Source: Halorientalis sp. IM1011
GTDB lineage: Archaea > Halobacteriota > Halobacteria > Halobacteriales > Haloarculaceae
Direction: 5' to 3'
Length of the DNA stretch: 64,000 bases
Assembly (NCBI RefSeq): GCF_001989615.1
Contig: NZ_CP019067.1
Location: forward strand, 1,674,001 to 1,738,000
This document shows, piece by piece, positions 39,582-48,465 of the stretch. The position numbers and the translations under genes are program-made. The notes below the pieces were generated by a model. It made no database searches. It saw only the letters and a program-made list of their open reading frames with translations, and was not told the origin of the DNA. Position 1 is the first letter of the stretch, and each line of letters begins with the position of its first letter.

Positions 39582-41312
39582 ATGGCGTGGACGCTCTCAC
39601 TCTATACGATCTGTGGGCTCGTGGCCGCTGCGGTAACGGCCGGGACCGTGTGGTTCGTCTGGGACGCGCGCTCGGATCCGCACGGTCCGGCGTTCCTCGG
39701 TCTCCTGGTCACGGCCTCGGGGTGGGCGTTCAGCTACGCGATCCAGCTCGGCCACACGACCGTGTCCGGACAACTCCCCTGGCAGACGCTCGCCCTGCTG
39801 TTCGCGGGGCCGGTTCCGACGCTGTGGTTCCTGTTCGCTCTCAGGTACGTCGGCGCGGACCACTGGCTCACCCGCTGTCGCGTTGCGATCCTCTCGATCG
39901 AACCCGCCGTGTTCGGACTCTTCGTGCTCACGAACGGGTACCACCACCTCATGTACTCGGCGACGGGGCTCACCCAAACGGCGTGGGGGCCGATCATCGA
40001 CATCACGCTCGGGCCGGGATACATCGTCCTCGTGGGCTATGCCTACCTGATCGTCACGATCGGGCTGGCGATTCTCCTGCGGGATTTCGTCCAGTCGTCG
40101 GCCCTCTACCGTCGGCAGGTCGGTCTGCTCGTCGTCGGCGGGTTCCCGTCGATGCTGACCCACGTCCTGTTTTCGATCCGCGCGGGCCCGGTGCCCGACC
40201 TCGATCTGACGCCGTTTGCCCTGTCGATCACAGCGCTGTTTTTCGGCCTCACCATCTTCCACTGGGATCTGGTCGACCGCTCCCCGGTGGCCCGGGAACA
40301 GGCGTTCCAGCGGATGGGTGACGGTCTGGTAGTCGCCGACAGTTGCGACGAAATCGTCGAGGTCAACGGCGTGGCCAGACGCGTCTTCGACCCGACGCCG
40401 GAGGAAGGCCGCGTTATCGGGTCGGTCTTCCCCGAGACCGATCTGGCGGGGCTGGACGGCGAGACCGTGACCGCGACCATCGACGGCACCGAACGCACCT
40501 ACGACTGCCACGTCGTCCCCTTCTACGATCACCACGAGCAACTCACCGGCCGCGGCGTCGTCCTCCGGGACGTGACCGAGCGCCGGGCCTACGAGCAGCG
40601 ACTGGAGGTCGCCAACCGCGTCCTCCGGCACAACCTCCGCAACGACATGACCGTCATCCTCGGGCGCGCCGACCAGCTGGAGACCGCCGTCGACGGCGAC
40701 ACGACGGCGGTCGACATCATCCGCGAGACCGTCCACGACATCATGGACGTCAGCGAGAAGGCCCGCGAGATGATTCAACACACCAGATTCGACGATCTCG
40801 ACCGCGAACCAGTCGACGTCGTGAGCGTGGTCGAGCGAGCGCTGGCGCGCTTTCGCGACACACACCCCGAAGTGTCCTGGCGGTTCGACGCTCCGGATTC
40901 GGCCACCGCGCTGGTGGCAGGGGAGGAATCGCTCGCGACGGCGGTCGAGAACCTCCTCGACAACGCGGTCGAGCACAACGACGGCGACTGCCCAGTGGTC
41001 GCCGTCGCCGTCGAGGTGGACGACGACCAGGTGCGGCTCACCGTCGCCGACAACGGGTCGGGTATCCCGGAACTCGAACGGGACGTGTTCGTCTCCGGTA
41101 CCGAAACGCAACTCAAACACAGTCAGGGACTGGGTCTCTGGCTGGTCTACTGGCACGTCACCGCCTCCGGCGGGGACGTGTCCATCGACGTCGACGAGGA
41201 CGGCTCCGTCGTCACCATCTCGCTCCCCCGGACCGACGGCCACGGGGACCTGATGGATGCCGAGCCGACCGGAATCGACGTGCCCCCCCGCTCCACGTCG
41301 GCGACCCGGTGA
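39582..41312 (+). CDS. membrane sensor histidine kinase with 7TM input and PAS domain
   Basis: A 576-residue kinase. Residues 1-235 hold seven transmembrane segments of the histidine-kinase 7TM type (first one TICGLVAAAVTAGTVWFVW). A PAS domain follows at about 245-335 (FQRMGDGLVVADSCDEIVEV). H350 in NRVLRHNLRNDMTVI is the phospho-histidine, and the ATPase domain has NLLDNAVEHN, DNGSGIP and SQGLGLWLV. The ligand is unknown. The RHNLRN box matches the kinase at 773. No receiver gene is adjacent. Confidence 0.93.
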   Translation: MAWTLSLYTICGLVAAAVTAGTVWFVWDARSDPHGPAFLGLLVTASGWAFSYAIQLGHTTVSGQLPWQTLALLFAGPVPTLWFLFALRYVGADHWLTRCRVAILSIEPAVFGLFVLTNGYHHLMYSATGLTQTAWGPIIDITLGPGYIVLVGYAYLIVTIGLAILLRDFVQSSALYRRQVGLLVVGGFPSMLTHVLFSIRAGPVPDLDLTPFALSITALFFGLTIFHWDLVDRSPVAREQAFQRMGDGLVVADSCDEIVEVNGVARRVFDPTPEEGRVIGSVFPETDLAGLDGETVTATIDGTERTYDCHVVPFYDHHEQLTGRGVVLRDVTERRAYEQRLEVANRVLRHNLRNDMTVILGRADQLETAVDGDTTAVDIIRETVHDIMDVSEKAREMIQHTRFDDLDREPVDVVSVVERALARFRDTHPEVSWRFDAPDSATALVAGEESLATAVENLLDNAVEHNDGDCPVVAVAVEVDDDQVRLTVADNGSGIPELERDVFVSGTETQLKHSQGLGLWLVYWHVTASGGDVSIDVDEDGSVVTISLPRTDGHGDLMDAEPTGIDVPPRSTSATR

Positions 41313-41381
41313 GCCACTCGACCCGAAACGTTCCCGTCCCGGCCCGCAAGCCATTTTCCGCCCGGCCGTCTCTACTCGTGT

Positions 41382-42155
41382 ATGAGCGACTTCGACAAGG
41401 AAGCCGAACGCGAGAAGTTGCGCGAGAAGTACGGGCGCGACGAGGACGACCGCGAGGCGACCGAGCGCATGAGCGACCTCCTCCTGAAGGGCGCGACGAT
41501 GACCAACGCCCACTGTGGCACCTGTGGCGACCCCATCTTCCGCTACGAGGGTCAGGAATTCTGCCCGACCTGCCAGCAGGTCGTCAGCGAGGCCGACGAG
41601 GGCGGCGAGCAGGCCCCCGAGGAGCCTGCCGGTGCCGAGATGGACGCAGCGGCCGACGCTGAAACGAACACAGTCGCCGACGCTGAAACGAACGCGGCCG
41701 CCGACGCTCCGACGGACACACCTGACGAGCAACCGGATCGAGCCGACACCGGAACGCCCCGACCCGGTGCGAACGGCCGGGCAGACCCCGGTACCGCCGA
41801 CTCCGCGACCGGCACACCGGCCACCGACGACAACGCCCCCGCCGACTGGACCACCAGTATCGATCCGTCGGTCGCCGACGCAGTCGAAACGGAGGGGCAG
41901 TCCGCAGGCAAGTCCCCGTCCACCGCACCGGATCGGGCGGCCGCCGACGCGGGGCCCGGCGCGGCGGGGTCCAGCGGGACAGGATCCAGCGGGGCGGGTG
42001 ACCTCGCGGACGCACGCGCGACACTCACAAATGCGGTCACGCGACTGACCGCACAGGCAAACGCCAGCGACGACCTCGAACGGACGCGGGCCTACCTCGC
42101 GGCCGTCGAGGAGGCCGCCGACGCGCTCGCGGCGGTCAAACGCGCGGATCGGTAG
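41382..42155 (+). CDS. Sjogren's syndrome/scleroderma autoantigen 1 family zinc protein
   Basis: A 257-residue protein. Residues 28-65 carry the family motif: MSDLLLKGATMTNAHCGTCG and FRYEGQEFCPTC, a zinc ribbon. A disordered acidic/Ala/Thr-rich linker follows (about 70-205, with a near-repeat AETNTVADAETNAAADA) and a C-terminal helical region (TLTNAVTRLTAQANA). The function is not known in archaea. TATA-like CCATTTTCC lies about 26 bases upstream. The linker coding sequence contains an ORB-like word at 41881. Confidence 0.88.
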   Translation: MSDFDKEAEREKLREKYGRDEDDREATERMSDLLLKGATMTNAHCGTCGDPIFRYEGQEFCPTCQQVVSEADEGGEQAPEEPAGAEMDAAADAETNTVADAETNAAADAPTDTPDEQPDRADTGTPRPGANGRADPGTADSATGTPATDDNAPADWTTSIDPSVADAVETEGQSAGKSPSTAPDRAAADAGPGAAGSSGTGSSGAGDLADARATLTNAVTRLTAQANASDDLERTRAYLAAVEEAADALAAVKRADR

Positions 42156-42181
42156 TCGACTCCTCGCCCGGTCGGGCCGCC

Positions 42182-44848
42182 TCACCCGGCGTAGTCGTTC
42201 CCGACGACTTCCCGGATGCGTTCGGCAGTCACCGCGCCGACACCCTCGACTTCCTGCAGGTCCTCTTCGTCGGCGGTCATCACGGCCTCGACGCTGCCGA
42301 AGTGGTCGAGCAGCGACCGCGCAGTGACCGGCCCGACCTCCGCGATCGAGGCGACGACGTACTCCTGTTGTTCGGCGAGCGTCTTCGACTGTTTCTCGCC
42401 GTGGACGCTGACCTCACGGTCCTCCTGCTCTTGCTCGCGCGTGGCGATCACTTCCATGAGGTCGGCGGTCTCGTCCTCACCCGCCGTCCGGAGGACGCTC
42501 GCGCCGAAGTCGACCGCGAGCGAGGACAGCGCCCCCCGGATCGCGTTGGGGTGGACGTTGCGCTCGCCGTAGAGGTCCTCACCCTCCAGTATCACGACCG
42601 GGCGGGCGTAGTGGCGGGTGGCGTCGCCGATCTGCTCGAACATCGACCGGTCCCCGCCGGTCAGCGTATCGAGGAAGTCCCCCACGGTTTTCCGCTCGAC
42701 CGCGACTCGATCCGAGAGCACGTAGTCCCCCACGGCCAGCGTCTCCAGTCGCGTCTCGATCCCGTCGCGGGTCGAGAGATCTCGTGCGATCGTCGAATCG
42801 AGTTCCCGCTGGTCGGCAACGATCTCGACCGTCTCGCCGTCCGGTTCGGCCTCGGCGACGACGCCGTCCTCGCTGTCGCCGTCCTCACCCCCCTCGGACC
42901 CCCCGGTTTCGTCTCCACCGACTGACCCGTCGGCCGAACCGCCCCCCGTTTCCTCTCCACGACCCGTCGAACCGTCGCTTGCCCCCCCAGTTTCGTCTCC
43001 ACTCGAAGACCGGTCGGTCCCGTCGACGGCGAACGCGGAGAGGCCCGACTGTCCTGCCGTCCGTGACCCCCCGTCCCCATCCGATCCGCCACTCGCCGAC
43101 CCCTTCGTTTCGTCTCCACTCGCCGATGCATCGCCGTCTTCGGTGCCGTCGCTCGCGGACCCCCCGGTTTCGTCTCCACCGGCGGACGTGTCGGTCTCTC
43201 CGACGCGGTCGCCATCTTCGCCGGTGTCCCCCTCGCCATCATCGCCGGTCCCGTCCTCGTCGGCGTAGTCGTCGAGCGTCCGGCCCTCGACGAGTTCGGA
43301 CTCGATCTCGCCGGCGACGGACTTGAGTTCGCGTAGCTCCCGTTCCATCCGCTTCTCGTCGTTGCGGGACTTCCAGAAGTAGGCCTCGTCGCGGGTGTCC
43401 TCGGCCAGCAGGACGACCACCGCTCCCTCGGTCTGGCGGCCGGTTCGCCCCTTCCGCTGGATCGAGCGGATCGCCGTCGGCACGGGTTCGTAAAATAGGA
43501 CGAGGTCGACCTCGGGCACGTCCAGCCCCTCCTCGGCGACGGAGGTCGAGACCAGCACCTCGAACTCGCCGGCGCGGAAGGCGTCCAGCGTCTCCTGTTG
43601 CTCGGTCTGGGTCATCCCCTCGCTGCCCTCGGTGTCCGATTGCCCGACGAACTTCCGGGTCTCGAAGTGGTCGCCCAGGAACTCGACGAGCGTCTCGGCG
43701 GTGTCCCGGGACTCCGTGAAGACGATGACGCGCTCGCCGCCGTCGAGACCGAGCGTCTGAGCCAGCAGGATGCGGGTCTGCCTGAACTTCGGGTGGAGGT
43801 CGTCGTAATCCTCCGCTCGGCGCATCGCCTCTCGAACCTTGGGGTCGGAGACCAGTCGCTGGTCGGCCTTCGAGGCCCCCGACGCGCGGGCGGCCTGTTT
43901 CAGCCGCTCGAAGTAGCGCCGCAGGGACTCCACGCTCTGGGTCTCGACGTAGTTGACCGCGGTGTTGAGCTTCCGGATCTCGGCGTGGAGGCTCATGCCC
44001 TGGTATCCCTCCGACTGGTCGTTGTCCATCAGCTCCCGGAGTTTCCCCTGGATGCGGACGAGTTCCTTCTCCGAGAGGTCCGGGCTGGTCTTCTTGGTCA
44101 CGCCCAGTTCCTTGAGCTTCCCGAGCCGATCCGAGATCACGTCGTTCAGGGCGTCCCGGATCTCGATGACTTCCTCGGGCAACTCGACGCGCTCCCACGT
44201 GAGGTCGGTGTCGTGGGTGTACTCGGCCACGTCCGCGTCGTCCTCGGTCATCACTTCCACCTCCCGGAGGCCGAGGTTCTCACAGACCTGCAGGATCGCC
44301 TCCTCGTCGCCGCCGGGGGAGGCGCTCATCGCCGTCACCAGCGGGTCGTCGGCGTCGGCGTGGTAGCGCTCGGCGATGTAGTTGTAGGCGTAGTCGCCGC
44401 TGGCGCGGTGGCACTCGTCGAAGGTGAGGTGGGTCACGTCGGCGAGTGAGATGCGGTTCCCCACCAGGTCGTTCTCGACGACCTGCGGGGTGGCGATGAC
44501 GACGCGGGCGTCGTCCCACAGGGCGGCCCGGTCGTCGGGGCTGACTTCGCCGGTGAAGACGACGATCTCGTCGTCCGGGATCTGGAGGGCCTCGCGGTAG
44601 AACTCGGCGTGCTGCGTGACGAGGGGTTTGGTCGGCGCGAGAAAGAGCGCCTTCCCCCCGACCTCGTGGAGGCGGTCGGCGGTCACCAGCAGACTCACGG
44701 TGGTCTTGCCAAGTCCCGTGGGGAGACAGACCAGCGTGTGATCGGAGACGGCGGCGTCGGCCAGTTCGACCTGGTACCGCCGGTCTTCGAGCAACCCCTC
44801 GGTCAGCATGGGGTGGTCGACGTGTCCGACCTCGTCGGTCGCTGCCAT
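42182..44848 (-). CDS. hef: Hef helicase/nuclease (XPF/Mus81 family)
   Basis: Hef acts on stalled forks and branched DNA. The 888-residue protein has an SF2 helicase (Walker A PTGLGKTT at 43-50, DECH at 145-148, and C-terminal helicase motifs with RKGRTGRQ). A long acidic, repetitive linker (about 540-690, with GDETGGS-like units) separates it from an XPF nuclease (GDYVLSDRVAVERKTVGDFL, ERK at 718-720) and two HhH motifs (VGPVTARSLLDHFGS; VEGVGAVTAERI). Both catalytic halves look intact. It is monocistronic and divergent from the thioesterase. Confidence 0.95.
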   Translation of the reverse strand: MAATDEVGHVDHPMLTEGLLEDRRYQVELADAAVSDHTLVCLPTGLGKTTVSLLVTADRLHEVGGKALFLAPTKPLVTQHAEFYREALQIPDDEIVVFTGEVSPDDRAALWDDARVVIATPQVVENDLVGNRISLADVTHLTFDECHRASGDYAYNYIAERYHADADDPLVTAMSASPGGDEEAILQVCENLGLREVEVMTEDDADVAEYTHDTDLTWERVELPEEVIEIRDALNDVISDRLGKLKELGVTKKTSPDLSEKELVRIQGKLRELMDNDQSEGYQGMSLHAEIRKLNTAVNYVETQSVESLRRYFERLKQAARASGASKADQRLVSDPKVREAMRRAEDYDDLHPKFRQTRILLAQTLGLDGGERVIVFTESRDTAETLVEFLGDHFETRKFVGQSDTEGSEGMTQTEQQETLDAFRAGEFEVLVSTSVAEEGLDVPEVDLVLFYEPVPTAIRSIQRKGRTGRQTEGAVVVLLAEDTRDEAYFWKSRNDEKRMERELRELKSVAGEIESELVEGRTLDDYADEDGTGDDGEGDTGEDGDRVGETDTSAGGDETGGSASDGTEDGDASASGDETKGSASGGSDGDGGSRTAGQSGLSAFAVDGTDRSSSGDETGGASDGSTGRGEETGGGSADGSVGGDETGGSEGGEDGDSEDGVVAEAEPDGETVEIVADQRELDSTIARDLSTRDGIETRLETLAVGDYVLSDRVAVERKTVGDFLDTLTGGDRSMFEQIGDATRHYARPVVILEGEDLYGERNVHPNAIRGALSSLAVDFGASVLRTAGEDETADLMEVIATREQEQEDREVSVHGEKQSKTLAEQQEYVVASIAEVGPVTARSLLDHFGSVEAVMTADEEDLQEVEGVGAVTAERIREVVGNDYAG

Positions 44849-44955
44849 TGTCCGGGATACCCGCTACCGCCGGTTAAGCGTTCGCGTACCGGGGCGGAAG
44901 TGAAGCCTACTCGGTCGGTGGCCGTCGCGCCGCCGCGAGCGTCCGCGAACACACA

Positions 44956-44962
44956 GTTTAGC
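44956..44962 (+). promoter_or_regulatory. TATA box of the thioesterase gene
   Basis: GTTTAGC, about 28 bases before the ATG at 44987. Confidence 0.4.
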
Positions 44963-44986
44963 ACCCCCCGGTGTGAACCGGGAGTC

Positions 44987-45586
44987 ATGACAGACGACCA
45001 GCGGGAGACGACGGTTACACTGCCGGACGACGTGTACGAGCGACTGGGCGGCGACGACGAGGCCGTGGCGGAGACCCTGGAGACGCTGGCGGCCGATCAC
45101 GCCGAGTTACAGCGATCCATCGCGCAGTTCACCGACGAGGGCGGCGAGCCGCCGATGGGCGAGGGACAGGCGGCGACGATGGCGGCGCTGGCCGACTTCG
45201 GCCCACCCATTGGGCAGTTGCTGGGGTTCGAACTGGAGGACGCCGAGCCCGGACGGGCGGTGCTGAGCCTCCAGCCCGGGCCGGAACACGCGAACCCGAT
45301 GGGAACGCTCCACGGCGGTGTCCTCTGTGACCTGGGCGACGCCGCGATGGGGTACGCTTACGGCAGCACGCTCGGTCCCGACGAGTCGTTCACGACGCTA
45401 GAACTCGACGTGAAGTTCCTGCGGCCGGTGTGGGACCAGCCCCTGACCGCGGAGGCGACGATCACCCACGACGGGCGGACGGTCGGCCTCGTCGAGTGCG
45501 ACGTGACCGGGCCCGACGGCGAACTGATCGCCAGCCTGGAGAGCGTCTGCATGACGCTGCGCGGTGACGACGCCGACGGTCGGTAG
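44987..45586 (+). CDS. PaaI-type hotdog thioesterase
   Basis: A 199-residue protein. Residues about 70-195 form a hotdog domain with the PaaI signature NPMGTLHGGVLCDLGDAAMG and TLELDVKFLRP. It probably hydrolyses acyl-CoA. An N-terminal extension of about 55 residues (TVTLPDDVYERLGGDDEAVA) looks like a small regulatory or dimerisation segment not usual in PaaI. TATA-like GTTTAGC upstream. Confidence 0.85.
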   Translation: MTDDQRETTVTLPDDVYERLGGDDEAVAETLETLAADHAELQRSIAQFTDEGGEPPMGEGQAATMAALADFGPPIGQLLGFELEDAEPGRAVLSLQPGPEHANPMGTLHGGVLCDLGDAAMGYAYGSTLGPDESFTTLELDVKFLRPVWDQPLTAEATITHDGRTVGLVECDVTGPDGELIASLESVCMTLRGDDADGR

Positions 45587-45668
45587 CTGCCGCGAAGTGA
45601 TCGTGGAAATCGAACTTCGAAACGCGCCGAGATACTAATTACGTCACCGTACTGGTTGTTCGACACGA

Positions 45669-45722
45669 ATGTCCGGAACTCGGGAGCGACGTGCGTCTCC
45701 CCCGGCTGGGGGGTCGGAGTGA
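45669..45722 (+). CDS. possible 17-residue leader peptide
   Basis: MSGTRERRASPPAGGSE and a TGA stop, lying between TATA-like ATACTAATTA (about 45632-45641) and the gene at 45729. The promoter is too far from 45729 for a leaderless start but 33 bases before this ATG. It may be a leader affecting the downstream operon, or chance. Confidence 0.25.
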   Translation: MSGTRERRASPPAGGSE

Positions 45723-45728
45723 TGACCG

Positions 45729-46343
45729 ATGCGTGAGTCCGAGACCCGGGACTGGACACCGCAGGAGGCGGCCCGGCACATGGCCGACCGGATCTGTCGC
45801 GGGTTCCGAGCCCACGACCGGAAAGAACGGGACGCGGCCATCGAGGCCTTCGGCACGGTCGACGCGCTCCAGTTCCAGCACGTCGACGCGGAGGCCGCGA
45901 GGCACGCTGCGACGGCGTACGTCGATGCGCTGTGGGCCAAAGACGCCGTCGAGGTCGACAACATGGCCGACGGCGAGATCGACGACGAGGCCCTCGCGGC
46001 CGCCGACTGGGACCCGGTCCGCGAGAAGTTCCGCGAGCGCGCTTCGATCGTCGGCATGGACCCCAGATACGCTCAGCTGTCGACGACCGCCTGGCGCAAC
46101 CACAAGACGGGCCGGGACTACTGGACGCCGATCCAGCACGCGCAGGTGATCGAACTCCGCACCGCGATGGGCGACGAGGAGTACCCGCACAAGCCCCGCT
46201 ACGGACAGGCCGGGTTCGGTCCCGAGGCGGCCCGGTACGCACTGGCCGTCGAACTGCACGACATGCACACCGATCGCCACTGGCAGCAAGCGATCGACGT
46301 GATGGAGCCGTACTTCGAGCGGATTCTGGAGGCGCATGACTGA
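45729..46343 (+). CDS. conserved protein of unknown function, operon with a response-regulator kinase
   Basis: A 204-residue soluble protein. Recognisable stretches include WTPQEAARHMADRICRGFRA and YGQAGFGPEAARYALAVELH, mostly helical. There is no known catalytic motif. Its end overlaps the next gene by 8 bases, so it is probably made together with the two-component kinase. The promoter is near 45636, leaving a leader of about 70 bases. Confidence 0.7.
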   Translation: MRESETRDWTPQEAARHMADRICRGFRAHDRKERDAAIEAFGTVDALQFQHVDAEAARHAATAYVDALWAKDAVEVDNMADGEIDDEALAAADWDPVREKFRERASIVGMDPRYAQLSTTAWRNHKTGRDYWTPIQHAQVIELRTAMGDEEYPHKPRYGQAGFGPEAARYALAVELHDMHTDRHWQQAIDVMEPYFERILEAHD

Positions 46344-47889
46344 GGATCACGGGCCCGGACTCTCCCCCGGGCCACTGGCCGACGCCGCGATCACCAGCGA
46401 CGGGAGCGACGGCGAGGACGGCGACGACCGGGTGTCCATCCTCCACGTCGACGACGACCCGGACATGCTGTCGCTGTCGAAGACGATGCTCGAACGCCGG
46501 GACATCGACGTGACCACCCGGACCAGCGCCGAGGCGGGACTGGAGTACCTCGATGAGGCCGACGTTGGCTGTATCGTCAGCGACTACGAGATGCCACGGA
46601 CCGACGGGCTGGAGTTTCTGGAGGCCGTCCGCGAGGAGTACCCCGACCTCCCCTTCATCCTCTTCACCGGCAAGGGCGGTGAGGAGATCGCGAGCGAGGC
46701 CATCTCCGCGGGCGTCACCGACTACCTCCAGAAGGAACCGGACGAGGGCCAGTACACGGTGCTGGCCAACCGCATCGTCAACCTGGTCGACCAGTATCGC
46801 GCGAAGCAGGCCGTCGAGCGGACCCAGAAGCGGTTCAGCAAGCTCATCGAGCACTCGACGGACGCCATCTCGATCATCAGCCCGGACGCGCGGTTCGAGT
46901 ACCTCTCGCCCTCCGCGGAACACATCCTCGGCTACGAACCGGCCGAGATGATCGGCGAGTACATCTTCGACTACGCCCACCCCGAGGACCGCGAGGAGGC
47001 CATGGAGAAGTTCTTCGAGGCGGTCCAGGACCCCGACCGCCAGCCCGTCGTGGAGTTCCGGTACAAACACCCCGACGGCTCCTGGCCCGTGCTGGAATCC
47101 CGGGGTCGGAACCTGCTCGACGACCCCGACGTACAGGGCTTTGTCGTCAACTCGCGGGATATCACCGAACTCCGCGAACACGAACAGGAGCTGGCCCACC
47201 AGAACGAACAGCTCGAACGCATTCGCAGCGTCGTCTCACACGACCTGCAAAATCCCCTGAACGTCGCCAAGACGACGCTCGATCTGGCCGCAGAGGACTT
47301 CGACGACCCCGACCGCCGTGGGGGCGTCCCCGACCACCTCGACCGGCTCGGTCGCGCCCTCGACCGGATGGACGCCATCATAAGCGACATGCTGACGATG
47401 GCCGAGCAGGGCCAGCGCGTGGCCGAGACGGAACCGGTCGACCTGGAGCTCGTCGCCCGCGCCGCCTGGGAGATGGCCGGAGACGATCACGCGACCCTCC
47501 GGATCGAGGACGCGCCGACGATCCGGGCCGACGAGAGCCGCCTCCAGCAACTGCTGGAGAACCTCTTTCACAACTCGGTTCTGCACGGCGACACCGACGT
47601 GACGGTCGCCGTCGGCACCACAGCGGCCGAGTCCGACGACGGCTCCGTCGTCGACCTCTACGTCGAGGACGACGGCCCCGGCATCCCCGACGAGGAGTAC
47701 GAGAAGGTGTTCGAGTCGGGCTACTCCACTGCCGAGGAGGGGAGCGGTTTCGGGCTGGCCATCGTCGACGGGATCGCCCGGGCGCACGGCTGGGAGGTCG
47801 AGATCACCGATCCCGATGGAACGCGGTCGAACGGCGACACCCCGGACACCGGCACGCGAGTCCTGATCAGCGGGATCCCGACCGAGTGA
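46336..47889 (+). CDS. hybrid response regulator-PAS-histidine kinase
   Basis: A 517-residue signalling protein. The receiver domain (about 34-150) has the phospho-aspartate D83 in CIVSDYEMPRTDGLEFL. A PAS domain follows (about 165-275, RFEYLSPSAEHILGYEPAEM), then H302 in RSVVSHDLQNPLNV and an ATPase domain (NLFHNSVLHG, DDGPGIP, GSGFGLAIV). The receiver precedes the kinase, a common haloarchaeal arrangement. It starts 8 bases inside the end of the upstream gene. Confidence 0.92.
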   Translation: MTEDHGPGLSPGPLADAAITSDGSDGEDGDDRVSILHVDDDPDMLSLSKTMLERRDIDVTTRTSAEAGLEYLDEADVGCIVSDYEMPRTDGLEFLEAVREEYPDLPFILFTGKGGEEIASEAISAGVTDYLQKEPDEGQYTVLANRIVNLVDQYRAKQAVERTQKRFSKLIEHSTDAISIISPDARFEYLSPSAEHILGYEPAEMIGEYIFDYAHPEDREEAMEKFFEAVQDPDRQPVVEFRYKHPDGSWPVLESRGRNLLDDPDVQGFVVNSRDITELREHEQELAHQNEQLERIRSVVSHDLQNPLNVAKTTLDLAAEDFDDPDRRGGVPDHLDRLGRALDRMDAIISDMLTMAEQGQRVAETEPVDLELVARAAWEMAGDDHATLRIEDAPTIRADESRLQQLLENLFHNSVLHGDTDVTVAVGTTAAESDDGSVVDLYVEDDGPGIPDEEYEKVFESGYSTAEEGSGFGLAIVDGIARAHGWEVEITDPDGTRSNGDTPDTGTRVLISGIPTE

Positions 47890-47892
47890 GGA

Positions 47893-48465
47893 TCAAAACA
47901 CCGGCGCGAGCGTCGTCCCGACGGTCATCGCGCCCGCGGCGACCAGCGGGATAGTCAGATTGTCGTCGATCACGTGCCCCCGAACGATCGGTTTGGCACC
48001 GTCGGCCAACATTGCCGCCAGCCCGCCCAGCACCGCCGCCACCGGCGGCACGAAGGGAAGCGCCAGCCCCGTACAGACGAGAAACATCGCGATCAGCACG
48101 CGCGGCCGCTTGATCGTCCGGAGCTCGTCCGAGCCGAGCAGGCCGGAGATCGGATCCCCGAGGGTGAGCATCAAGATCGCGGGGACGGCGATGGTAGGGC
48201 CGAACAGCAGGCCCGTTACAGAGCCGCTGAACACGTACAGGGCGTATCCCGCGAGGTTGTCCTGCTCGTACTCCCGGGTCAGCACGTCGTAGACGACCCA
48301 CTCGAACCCGAAGCCGAGACGGGCCACCTCCAGCACGACCGTGACGGCCAGTCCGGCGACCAGCAGGTAACGGACCTGTGGCCAGGAAAACAGGTCGAGC
48401 AAGTAGAGCCCGGGTACCCCCGCGCCGCTCGCGTGGACGAGGCGGCGTGCGACCTCGTTGGCCAT
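47893..48465 (-). CDS. dolichol/polyprenol kinase-like membrane protein
   Basis: A 190-residue membrane protein with about five to six hydrophobic segments. It has the CTP-dependent lipid kinase pattern: EVARRLVHASGAGVPGLYLL at the N-terminus, REYEQDNLAGYALYVFSGSV and ILMLTLGDPISGLLG. It may phosphorylate dolichol or another isoprenoid for glycan or lipid synthesis. The ATG overlaps the glyS stop by one base (TGATG). Last gene of the CBS-glyS operon. Confidence 0.85.
   Translation of the reverse strand: MANEVARRLVHASGAGVPGLYLLDLFSWPQVRYLLVAGLAVTVVLEVARLGFGFEWVVYDVLTREYEQDNLAGYALYVFSGSVTGLLFGPTIAVPAILMLTLGDPISGLLGSDELRTIKRPRVLIAMFLVCTGLALPFVPPVAAVLGGLAAMLADGAKPIVRGHVIDDNLTIPLVAAGAMTVGTTLAPVF

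Noticed and set aside
39597-42185. 862-codon minus-strand frame across the membrane kinase and zinc-protein genes
   Set aside because: It overlaps two well-supported + genes fully; the translation is Arg/Gly/Val-rich without motifs.
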